From the NCBI GenBank assembly GCA_009746045.1, contig RPFO01001075.1, positions 1 through 47,500 on the forward strand: DNA of 47,500 nt. The letters are read 5' to 3'. The translations under genes were made by a program, and so were the position numbers. Positions 1 to 9,500 of this stretch are shown one piece after another (positions within the stretch are counted from its first letter, which is position 1; each line of letters begins with the position of its first letter). Source of the DNA: Mesostigma viride. Taxonomy: Eukaryota > Streptophyta > Mesostigmatophyceae > Mesostigmatales > Mesostigmataceae. Under the pieces are notes generated by a model. It did not search any database. It saw only the letters and a program-made list of their open reading frames with translations, and had not been told where the DNA came from.

Positions 1-202
1 AGAGAGAGAATTGTTCTTCGGATTGAACGAGTTTGAATACTCAAAACATCAGGGGACAAGTTCTTGAGAAAGCATGGAAGGTGTTGTGACAAACGCGTTT
101 GTGGAATGGATAAAAAAAAACTATTCCGAGGAATAGTAACTTGTTATTATAAATAATAATTAATGTTTATGAATTTTTTTGTTCGTTTTTTCCCTGAAAA
201 AG
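1..202. other. AT-rich leader before first gene
   Basis: No gene is visible. The stretch is AT-rich, with an A-run near 112-120 and TTATTATAAATAATAATTAA-like sequence at 143-162. A T-rich tract and an AG dinucleotide directly precede the ATG at 203. It probably holds the promoter or 5' leader of the next gene, but no canonical TATA box can be assigned with confidence. Confidence 0.4.
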
Positions 203-667
203 ATGGAGTCCGAGATCGTGAATGAAGTCTACGGAAGCGTCCTTCAAAACGTTTTCAAACAAGTTCGCTTCCTGTCGCGTGTCATATTCGAGGAAGTTCG
301 AGTCGCCGGGAGAGGACAGGCCGCCACTTGGCCGTTTTATTGGCGTTTGATTCGTTCAGCCAAATGGAGACAATTATGTACGCCCAGCTAGCTGATATGA
401 ACTTCTGTATTCAAGAGGGTTTTTTCAGACCCCAGATGGATCTAAGAGTGCCCATAGACCCAAGGACGGAGTTCCGCCTTTTGGTGTCGTTCATTACAAA
501 GGGGCCAAGATAGAGTTGGGGGAAGAGGAAGGGGCTCAGCTTGGGTGCACCTACGGGCGCGCATTTTACCCGAATGTTACGCATTCTCTGCGCGTGAGGC
601 TGATGCATGTGTAGGGGCAGTACCCTCAACATGAACTTTTTCTTGCTCTCTGACCCGATCGTGAGGG
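203..667 (+). pseudogene. Frame-broken 5' part of MYND-finger gene
   Basis: Three consecutive open stretches in different frames read like one protein. The first starts at ATG 203 (MESEIVNEVYGSV...) and runs to about 330. The second continues at about 330-470 (LAFDSFSQMETIM...DLRVPIDPRTEF). The third runs at about 477-612 (PFGVVHYKGAKIELG...LRVRLMHV) and ends at a TAG. Composition is protein-like in each, and they abut where the frame changes. This suggests a single ancestral coding exon with two frameshifts plus a stop, or sequencing indels. I do not recognise a family. It leads directly into the MYND finger at 668-955, so it is probably the N-terminal part of that gene. Confidence 0.4.
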
Positions 668-955
668 ATGGGGATCGCATGCGAGTACGCGAGAAAGTGC
701 TCCAAGGAGGGGTGTGGGTGCGAAACAGGACCTCATATCAAGTGGTGTAGAGGATGTAGGGATGCCAGATATTGCAGTGAGGAGTGCCAGCGTGCGGACT
801 GGAGTAGGCATAAGGATAGATGCGAACGTCTGAGGCAAGCGAGGGAGGTGCTGGCAGGGGTGAAGTGGGGGGTTAACGTGACGACGATACTGGATAAAAC
901 TATGGGGTCTGATGTCGACTTCTCCTTCAACTTCCACGACGGCTCTGCCTCTTAG
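668..955 (+). CDS. MYND-type zinc finger protein (C-terminal part)
   Basis: The 95-residue ORF contains a clear MYND finger: Cys27-x2-Cys30-x5-Cys36-x3-Cys40-x7-His48-x3-Cys52, in the typical YCSEECQ-x2-DW-x2-H context. Extra cysteines at residues 11, 16 and 18 can supply the first zinc site. MYND fingers bind two zinc ions and usually mediate protein-protein contacts; they occur in chromatin regulators, peptidases and some large DNA virus proteins. After the finger there are about 40 residues without a recognised domain, then a stop. The ATG at 668 is only the first in frame. Broken coding sequence upstream suggests the true start is further 5'. The finger itself is confident; the full gene structure is not. 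Confidence 0.7.
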   Translation: MGIACEYARKCSKEGCGCETGPHIKWCRGCRDARYCSEECQRADWSRHKDRCERLRQAREVLAGVKWGVNVTTILDKTMGSDVDFSFNFHDGSAS

Positions 956-1052
956 AAAAACTTGAAATGTAGAGTAATAACTTGTTTATATGATGTTATA
1001 TTTAATAATGTTTAATGTTTATAACGTATCATTTTCCTCCTACGCGCAGGAA

Positions 1053-1253
1053 ATGGTGGAGGTTAAGGAGAGTTTGGCCAAAAGGCAAAGGACCGACACA
1101 CTTCGACATAATGGAAGGAGTCTTCCATTGTACATCAAAAAAATAGTCGAGGATTACTGGCTCGCTTCCGACTCGACTCCTCGTCCGAGTCCGGTGATAC
1201 CGGACAGTGTCAAAGTCTGGAAGGTTTCAGCACATCAATCGCACATTGAATAG
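1053..1253 (+). CDS. Small basic ORF, possible second exon
   Basis: A 66-residue open frame (MVEVKESLAKRQRTD...) begins three bases after CAG at 1047-1049, a strong 3' splice acceptor context with a pyrimidine tract. It may be the last exon of the MYND gene (intron roughly 956-1049) or a separate small protein. It carries a basic KRQR patch and ends in KVWKVSAHQSHIE. I do not recognise a family. A GTAT sequence 24 nt before the acceptor resembles the arrangement in front of the next ORFs. Function unknown. Confidence 0.35.
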   Translation: MVEVKESLAKRQRTDTLRHNGRSLPLYIKKIVEDYWLASDSTPRPSPVIPDSVKVWKVSAHQSHIE

Positions 1254-1286
1254 ATAATGTTTTATCGCCATATTGCTGTTCGACAA

Positions 1287-1307
1287 GTTGCGCCTTGGGG
1301 CGTTTCT
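1287..1307 (+). repeat. 21-nt cluster hairpin, copy 1
   Basis: GTTGCGCC-TTGG-GGCGTTTCT, able to fold as CGCC/GGCG with a four-base loop. It lies 30-50 nt after the stop at 1251-1253, in the spacer before the next ORF. Confidence 0.7.
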
Positions 1308-1417
1308 TTGCGCCAAATTTAAACCTTCGTATTAATAAACAAGTACAATAAAAAAATTTCAAAACGTTTTTTGAATTTTATTTTCCGGGGCCGGTATGTT
1401 ATCGTAACTTGTCGCAG

Positions 1418-2283
1418 ATGTCCGGTTCGACGGAAGATTCGTCCGATTCGTCTAGTCACCTCCTGATGGAGGATTGGCAACGACTTCAACAACACCAAGC
1501 GGTTGCCACTGTCATTCAGAGTGTTGCTCGCTCAATAGGGGCGCCGCGCAAGTGTGATGTGTCCACTTGCAAGAAAACCGCTCTCGGATTTGACTTGTAT
1601 TGCCGAAAGCACGAAGAACATTCTCGTCACATCGAAAATGCCCTCAGTCGCGGACTTGGAATGGCGGGCGCCCTCGGACCTGGATTGGCGGGGGGGCCCT
1701 GCGACTTCGCCTGGACATGACTGTCGGAGAGGTCGTGGGTGTAAATTTTGATTTCACCAGGGGAGACGAGTACTTCCTTGAAGATTGGATAGTCAAAGAC
1801 TCCGCGACAGGTGCGGACTTGGCAAAGGGAGGCTACGTTGCCGGCGCCCAAGAAAATGGTTGGAGTAGCTTGAGATGCTTTTTGATGACGACACCTTTTG
1901 CCGACTCGCGTGACACGGATGTAAGCGAACTTTATCGGCGTATGTGTTTTGCACTCGCCGACATTCCGCTGATAACTCAACGAGAGTTCGATTTTCGCGT
2001 GGAAACAAAAGCCAAAGCGATTGTATCCGGCGTGAAGGCGATTGTGGAGGAGGAGCAGGATTCTCTGTGTGCAGAGTATTTGGAGAGAGTGGCCCCGATG
2101 AAGACGAGGAGGTCCGAAATCTATCCTGACACCGGCAACAAGGAGGCAAAGTTGGTGGCCGCCAAAGAAGAGATGTTCGCTCGTGTCGATGAAATGGCGG
2201 CGAAAGAGGTTCCGAGAGTTCGCTCGATCGGTTGTTGCAAAACCTGCAGAGAGTGGAACGAGTCGCGGGACAGTCTATATTGA
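1418..2283 (+). CDS. C-x4-C-x10-C-x2-H motif protein A, frameshifted
   Basis: The ATG at 1418 follows TCGCAG directly. The first frame gives about 90 residues, with a Ser/Asp-rich N-terminus and a putative zinc knuckle Cys46-x4-Cys51-x10-Cys62-x2-His65. A run of seven G at 1690-1696 breaks the frame. From ATG 1718 another frame continues to the stop at 2281-2283 (MTVGEVVGVNFDFTRG...), ending in a CCKTC motif and ESRDSLY. Read across the G run, the product would be about 285 residues. The next gene has the same Cys/His spacing, so the two are probably paralogues. The shared leader GCCGGTATGTT...CGCAGATGTCC supports this. Function unknown; zinc or nucleic-acid binding is an inference from the motif alone. 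Confidence 0.55.
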
Positions 2284-2288
2284 TATGA

Positions 2289-2309
2289 GTTGCGCCCGCC
2301 GGCGTTTCT
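2289..2309 (+). repeat. 21-nt cluster hairpin, copy 2
   Basis: GTTGCGCC-CGCC-GGCGTTTCT, five bases after the stop of protein A. It contains the self-complementary core CGCCGGCG. Confidence 0.7.
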
Positions 2310-2428
2310 CTGGTCTTGAATGCCCCCCCTCTACATACACATTATATTGTCTGGACATTCGTATGTAGTGACAATCGTAGTCGATGTGATTGCCATTCGT
2401 TTGTACGTAGAAAGTGGTTGTTGAGGAA

Positions 2429-2449
2429 GTTGCGCCCCAGGGCGTTTCT
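2429..2449 (+). repeat. 21-nt cluster hairpin, copy 3
   Basis: GTTGCGCC-CCAG-GGCGTTTCT, the second hairpin in the same spacer, about 115 nt before the next ATG. Confidence 0.7.
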
Positions 2450-2563
2450 TTGTTGCATTTTCTTCAAATTTTAGCTCGCATAAATAGATGAAAATGACTT
2501 AATAAATGCCAGTTTTTTTTAATAATATAAACTACTCGCGGCCGGTATGTTCTGGTTTCGCAG

Positions 2564-3256
2564 ATGTCCAGTCTGACGGTCGACATAAGGGGACGTCCAT
2601 ATCAGGACGCTGTTTTCCGGATTTTTGAGAAGGATCCCGAAAAGAAGTGCCGGGATAGGAAATGTAAAAAGCTGTCAATTACCGACATGGGTCTGTGTGG
2701 GGAACACATCGTAGCTTTCGGAAAGGACATGATTTCCCGTCATCTGCAACAATACGTTGACAACAATTGTGTGGGAGGGGCGCAGATGGACGTCCTTCTT
2801 GAGGATGGAGTGGACGGAGCCAAAAGGGCTGTAATTCGGCTGTCGGAAATGGATGATGACAAAGAGGACGTGAACATTCGCCTTAGGAGGCACGACGACA
2901 ACACGGCCGATTGTTTGTTTGGGTCTGGAGGAATGGCGGATGAGAGCCAGGTCTTCCATGATGCCGCGGAGAAGGTGGTTGAATGGATGATGGGTTGGTC
3001 AAATCTTGACGTACGCATATTCAACCGTCTGACGTCTGATTTCCTTCTTAGGGGAAGTTTCAAGATGGTTGACCGTGCAAGGCAGTCCAGGAACCAGGTA
3101 TCCCTTTCCATGGCCAGTCCGATCGCACGCATGATTAAGGAGGGCCCTCTTCCGCGCAACCTTGCCTCGAGATTTCGAAAATACCATGAAGGGCCGACCG
3201 AAAATCAGCAGCGATTTCCCATTCGCGAACCACTTATGGGTCGACGGAGTTGGTAA
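2564..3256 (+). CDS. C-x4-C-x10-C-x2-H motif protein B
   Basis: An unbroken 230-residue ORF starts at an ATG placed directly after TTTCGCAG. Near the N-terminus Cys29-x4-Cys34-x10-Cys45-x2-His48 has exactly the spacing seen in the preceding gene, and CKK follows the second Cys in both. Outside the motif the two proteins are hard to align by eye. The middle is acidic (EMDDDKEDVN), followed by a probable helical segment (AEKVVEWMMGW). The C-terminus is basic and ends in PLMGRRSW. No known family is recognised. The motif suggests a small zinc-binding fold; its role is unknown. This is the only unbroken multi-hundred-base gene in the first 3.5 kb. Confidence 0.6.
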   Translation: MSSLTVDIRGRPYQDAVFRIFEKDPEKKCRDRKCKKLSITDMGLCGEHIVAFGKDMISRHLQQYVDNNCVGGAQMDVLLEDGVDGAKRAVIRLSEMDDDKEDVNIRLRRHDDNTADCLFGSGGMADESQVFHDAAEKVVEWMMGWSNLDVRIFNRLTSDFLLRGSFKMVDRARQSRNQVSLSMASPIARMIKEGPLPRNLASRFRKYHEGPTENQQRFPIREPLMGRRSW

Positions 3257-3337
3257 CCGAAATTTTTTGCATTTCCTTGCCAAATGATTCTTTATGAGGG
3301 ACATAGAGTTGTTTGTATAGTGAGTGAATTGACGAAA

Positions 3338-3358
3338 GTTGCGACGGCGGTCGCATCT
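3338..3358 (+). repeat. 21-nt cluster hairpin, copy 4 (compensated stem)
   Basis: GTTGCGAC-GGCG-GTCGCATCT. The stem TGCGAC/GTCGCA is perfect although both arms differ from the other copies, which suggests that structure is conserved. Confidence 0.65.
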
Positions 3359-3450
3359 TTTAGTGCGTCGTTCTCTTGTTATGAATCTCTGTTCTTTCTG
3401 AATTATAACGTTGTTTGTACCTTGACATAATGATGCATTTTTTGTATTGA

Positions 3451-3471
3451 GTTGCGACGTGGGGCGCATCT
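3451..3471 (+). repeat. 21-nt cluster hairpin, copy 5
   Basis: GTTGCGAC-GTGG-GGCGCATCT. The outer stem is GCG/CGC with one mismatch. It lies 50 nt before the start of the large spliced gene. Confidence 0.6.
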
Positions 3472-3520
3472 TCCTGCTGACTCGTATGATTTTTCCAATT
3501 TTTGTGTTTTGTTGTTGCAG

Positions 3521-6500
3521 ATGGAAAAGGGCGGCCCTACATCGCAGGTGGTCGGCGACTCTCCCCCTAGGGGGGAAGCGTCTGAAGGGCAAGCAGTTCA
3601 GGCCCAAGGCGCCTCCTCACAACAGCCTCCTCACAAGCGTGCAAGGGAGGGACGCCGCCCCCAATGGTGGAATCTGGTGTCAGCTTTGCCGCGGTCACTG
3701 GGAAGGATGAGTACCACGGTGGTCTTGAGATGGTGGACGATCCGGTTAAGCGGATTCAGATTGAGCGGTTTGAGCGACTCGCGAATGGCACTCGTGAACA
3801 GCAATTCGCGCTGTACCAAGACATCCTTAATGACAAACCTGAAGTCGCCAAGGTGCCTTATACCTCCAAGCGCACATTCATGCCTCGTTTCGAAACCCTG
3901 CTCCAGCAGGAGCTAAGGTTGCGTCGGTTGGCTCAGAATGCGCCAGAGACACTAGCCGCCGCGCCCTCCCATGCCGCGCCTGCCGCAGTAGCCCAAAAGA
4001 GGGGGGAGAGTGTGCACGAGTCGGCCGCAGTGCCCTCAACCGCAAGGGATCCCCCCGCGACTTCCAAGCCGGTCGCGACGGGCGATATGCCCCCGCCGCG
4101 GCCAAGGGGAAGGGGGAAGGGGGTCGATGGAGGGGAAGACCTCGATGTTTTCGAATGACGCTGGGCAATTTGGAAGGTGGCGGGCCGATCTTCGTAAGTC
4201 TCTGCCCATTTAATTGATGTCGTGAAATACAATAAGCATTTTTTTGCAATATTCGCCAGACATGTCATTTCCGACAACTAAGCGGATTTTTACTTTCCGT
4301 TGAAATGTTCGCAGGGCCGGCAAGAGGATGTGGGTGCAAGAGAAGCCCGCTCAATGGCGGGAAGCACCCAGGTACATGAGTGCGTCAGATTCCTCTCCGC
4401 AGTTTACTTGTAATGAAATGGTTTGCGTGCGTATATCCTTGTTTATTTTTGTAGTAATTTTTTTCTTGTGAATGGACAATCGCGTTTGCTATTTTTACAG
4501 GGAAGTCCGTTCGAGCAGCAGGAGGGCGGTGAGAGGAGGGGAAGTGGATCTTACGGTGGTTCCACTGCAGAGGGGGGAAGGGTAAGTTACCGTTGACTTA
4601 GTAATCGAAAGTTTAGGTTCGTCCTCAATGGACAGAGTTACGACGGCCGGCGTTTCTTTACACTTTTCTTACATTATTTGATCTTCCGTTGATAATGTTC
4701 TTGCAGGAAGCCGGTCGTCAGGGTGGGGCAAATCTCCAGGGAGAGGGGGCTATCGCTGTCGGTGAGCCTGTGTCAGAGGGCGTGGGTGGAAGCGACGGCG
4801 ATACTGCGAAAATGACACGCTTTAAGGAGCAAGCGGATGCTTATAAACTGAGGACGTTGGCAAAGCGGGTTGTGGCCGAGGTGAGAACGGAAACAGCCCC
4901 ACCTGAGGTACGGAACCAGATGATGACTCTCCATCAAGTCGCTGAGTTGATCGTGAAGAATGCGTGCGCGCCCGATGGCGCCACACAGCCTGAGGAGATC
5001 CCGAGCGCCAAGGCCTTGATAAAGTGGATGCAGGAGAACCTGTTCGAGGGCAAAGCGAAGGAGAGGAAGTGTAAACTGTTGACGGTGACGATGGCGGACG
5101 CCAAGACTCTGATCAAGATGTTGAAGGAACACGATGCCCGCCGGGACAAGTCTCCGAAGACCGCGAAGGGGTCGAAGAAAGCGGCTGAAGCAGCAGCGGT
5201 TGAGGGGAATGAGGTAAGTCTACCTCTGTTGTGAGGGGGTCTTTGTTCTTGAGGTCCACGTTTCATGTAGGTTGCGACGGCCGGCGTTTCTCAAGTGTGA
5301 CATTTACTTTATTCCTTTTGGTTATGCTTTCCTGATTTTTTCCTATCATTGTTAAGGGGAATGAGGTAAGTGTACCTCTGTTGTGAGGGGGCTTCTTGAG
5401 ATCCAGGTTTCATGTAGGTTGCGACGGCCGGCGTTTCTTAAGTGTGACACTTCCTTTTGACTATGTTTTCCTGATTTTTTCGCATCACGGTTGAGGGAAA
5501 TGAGCCAAGTGTACCTCTGTTGTGAGGGGGGCTTTGATGTTGAGGTTCAGGTTTCATGTAGGTTGCGACGGCCGGCGTTTCTCAAGTGTGACATTTACTT
5601 TTTCCTTTTGGTTATGCTTTCCTGATTGTTTCGCATCACTGCAGTACGTGCAGGCCGAGAGGGCGACCCACGCGGCCATCCTGTACTCAATCAGCCTCGA
5701 CCAGCACGCGCGCAGCTCGGATGTGGAAGTAGCGAGTACGTGGACTGCTGCCGTCGACGAATTCCAGAAGGGACTCTCCGAAGCACTTGCGACCCACAAG
5801 GGGAAGGCGCTGAAGGGAAAGGGGAAAGGAAAGGAGGTGGAGGTTGCGGATGCTCCCGTGTCTCTGCTTGAGAAATGGGAGAAGTCCCCGGTGTCGCAGG
5901 ATGATGATGACATCCTGGATGTGAACGATGAGATCGCGAAGGGCAAACGGTTGCGGAAGCAGCTTGCCGTTCAGCCTCGGGACCTCGATGACATGTCCAA
6001 GGCCTTGGTGCATCGAAATCGGGTGTGGACAAGGAACCTGTTCGTTGGGCCTCAGAAGCTCCTCGCACGAGACTTGCATCTGTCTAGAGCCGAGCAGAAC
6101 GCCACCATTTTTGCAAACTCGGAGTCCGACTACGGCCACGACAAGCTGGTGATTCCTGTGTGGCGGTACTCGTTCCAGTTTTTGGCTGACCGGTGCCCCA
6201 ACAGTTTTCATGAATGGACGAAAAAGGAAGGTACCCAGCGTCAGCTCGCGCAACTCTTCGGGGAGATGGGGGGGGCACGGACAATGAAGGCTGGCTACGC
6301 TCGCGCAATGACTGACAAAGAGATTGATATCTACCTGCGAACGAGCTCGGCCAAGGAGATGGCCGAAGCTGCTTCCACCGCGGTTCTGACAGGACCGGCC
6401 GATATTCTGGACGATCTTAAGCCCGTGGACGTGAGAAAGGCCGCGCTTTTGGACAGTTTGTGCAAGTCCGCCTGGGAGATGGCTCCACTCGAGAGAAAGC

Positions 6501-9500
6501 CACCGTTGCCGCCAGCCATTTGCGGCTTTCTCGTGCTGGACGGGAACCACTTTACCACACTCATCAAATCGGTGAAATTCGAACTGGTCACCCCAAATAT
6601 GACCGTGGACCAAAGATCTGTGTGGTACAAGGCAATGCTGAATGGTTTCATGAAGGCGGAAAAGCTCAGGGTCGTTGCGCGGGGAGGGAAGGAGCAGGAG
6701 GTCACGAAGACCGTGGCCGCGGCGAAGCTGGAGGAGTGGGCAACTGATTGGACGAATTTCGGGGGGGTGGACGTGCAGATGCTCAAGGGTGAGACCATCC
6801 TGCCGACCTGGTGGCAGATCCGTGAACAGAAGGTAAGCCAGGTTGCGACCGCCGGCGTTTCTATAAGTGGTTTTCTTGTGTTAATTTCAGTATGCCATTA
6901 GTTCGGTCAAGATGCGACCGCCGGCGTTTCTATAAGGGGTTTTCATGTTCCACCATATTTTGGTCAAGATGCGACCGCCGGCGTTTCTGTGAGTCGCTTT
7001 ATTGTTCTCAGTTGAGTTGTGCTTATTTGGGAGGACTGTCGATGTGTCTCTGCGCGTTTTTGCCATACGGCGATGCAGGTTTCCGAACGAGTCGGCGAGA
7101 TGATCGGCATTGTCAGGCAGCTCGGGAACGCCATGAACGCGGAGGACACAGCCCAAGCCAAGGCAACGTGGGGCTCAGCGCTGGGGGATGTGCACCGGGC
7201 CTACCAGGCATATGGACCCGTCAAGAGAGGGAAGGGCGTGTCTCTCCCAACTCCTCTGTACGGCAAGATCTGGGCGATTGTGAAGCCCTTTTGGCAGAAA
7301 GGAGAGCAAGCCAAGGCCGAAGGGGACGGCGCCGGCGACAAGGCAGGGGGGCTGAAGAGACCGACAAGTGGGGGCCGGACCAGAAGAACTTCATGCAGCG
7401 CTGGCTGTTCTGGTGTGAGGACCCTTTGAAGCCCGTTGTCGACGGCAAGCCGGCGATCGCACAGGATATCGCGGCTCGGCAAGACTTCCTTGACGCGCGC
7501 CCTAAAGACAAGGCGCACGAACTGTCCATTTTCACCGCGCATCGGGAACTTGCGAGTTTCCAGTACTTCGACAGCCTGATCCAAGCGCCGATCATGTCCT
7601 GTGAGGCCCCTCCCAGCAACCTGATAAAAATAATGGAAGTCGCCAAGAATTTGAAAGAGGCGGCCGTGCAATTCGCCCACATCAAGTTCCTGGAGAACCC
7701 CCCCTGATGGCCGCTTGCAAACAACTAGACGGGACCTTCAACCCCGTATTGGTGAGGGAGCACGTGTTTGGCGTGAAGCTGAAGGGCACCTTCGCCACGG
7801 ACCTCGACAAGTTCATCGCCGACTGCCGCCTGACCAGAGACTTTTGGCGGGTGGTCGTCACGGCCACGAGGGCGATCATTCTCACGCTGAGGGACCTTCC
7901 GCCGGCTAAAAGGAAAGTGGTCGACCAGAAGGACTGGAAGTTCCCGAGAGGGCTGCTCGCTTCCCACCCCCGTCATTTGTATGACGATTTGGGGGTGAAG
8001 ACCAAACATCTGCTGGGTGTGCCAAAGGAGGCGGCGGCGGAGGTCGAGAAGGAGGTCGAGGAGGCGCGGAGGAGGAGGGGACTACCAAGGCCAAGAAGGG
8101 GTGGCGGGACAGGTTGGAAGCCTACAGCGATTGGAAGGGGGTGAGGATGGGATCCGACTGGATCGCATACAGGACAATGACATGGATGGAAAACGAAAAA
8201 AGAAAGGATCTGGTGGTGACGAAGGTGGTGGACGAGTTGTGCACGGGGTCTGACAAAATTCCTCGGTCGCTGAAGGACCAGGCGTTTGCTGTGCTGGACC
8301 TGGCAGCTGACAGCAACGAGAAGTGGAGGAACCTGCGCAAGTGGGACCCAGACTGCATTCCGGAGGAGCGCCACATTCCCAAACCCTCCTCGCATTTGAA
8401 CCCGGTCGTGTGGGATGTGGTTGACAAGATGACCAACGCCCTTTTTAGGGGACCCTGCAGAGTTCTGCTGGTGTTCGGGGAGCCCGCCCATATCCGCCGG
8501 TGGAAGCGCCTGGTCCGCCTTATCAAAATTGGCTTGTTGAAGATGGGTGGGAAGACCTCGCCTACTTTGCCGACGACGATTCTTCGTCTGATGAGGATGA
8601 TGATTCGGAGAAGGGGGAAGAGGGGGAGGAGGAAGTGGGGGAGGTGGATGAGGATGAGGATGAGGAGGAGGATGAGGAGGACGAGGAGGACGAGGAGGAG
8701 GAGGAGGGGAGGAGGGGAGGAGGAGGAGGAGGAGGATATTGCTGAGGGGCACCCGCCCGGGGTGGGTGGGGGCAGGCGGAGGGGGAGAAAGGGGATGGGG
8801 AGGAGGGAGGAGGGGGGAGGGGGAGAGGGACGGGGGAGGAGATGGAAGGGGAGGGAAAAGCGCAGTCGGGATGATGGAGGCTCGCGTGATGAGACAATGG
8901 GGGGGGATGAAGACAACAGGGGGGGAGGTAAGCGCCAGCGTGCTGGTGAAGGAGACTCGAGGCCTGTCGTTGGAAACGCCGGCGGGCGTATCTGTGATGA
9001 GGAGGGGGATCGCCAGCGGGAGGGAGGCTCGCGGCCTGTTACTGGAAACGCCGGCGGGCGTATCTGTGATGAGGAGGGGGATCGCCAGCAGAAGGAGGCT
9101 CGCGGCCTGTTACTGGAAACGCCGGCGGGCGTATCTGTGATGAGGAGGGGGATCGCCAGCAGGAAGGAGGCTCGCAGCCTGTTACTGGTAACGCCGGCGG
9201 GCGTATCTGTGATGAGGATGGGGATCGCCAGCAGGAAGCAGGCTCGCGGCCTGTTACTGGTAGCGCCGGCGGGCGTTCCCGATTTACGGGAGGCGGTCGT
9301 GTCCGACAGATGGGAATGAGGCCTCGTCAGGATTCATGGGGACCCCCGGTTGAGGGGACCCCCGCCCTCGCCTCGGTTTCTTTGGGTATGGATGACGATC
9401 CCGTACCGTCGTCAGGAAGGACGGTTGTGATGACTTTGCCCCCCCGCCCGACGGGGATGGAGCAATGCCCGGACACGATACTGCTGAATGAGGATGACGA

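Noticed and set aside
8122-8916. Leu/Ser/Pro-rich minus ORFs opposite the acidic tract
   Set aside because: Complement of GAG/GAT repeats gives Leu/Ser/Pro runs; these are composition artefacts.
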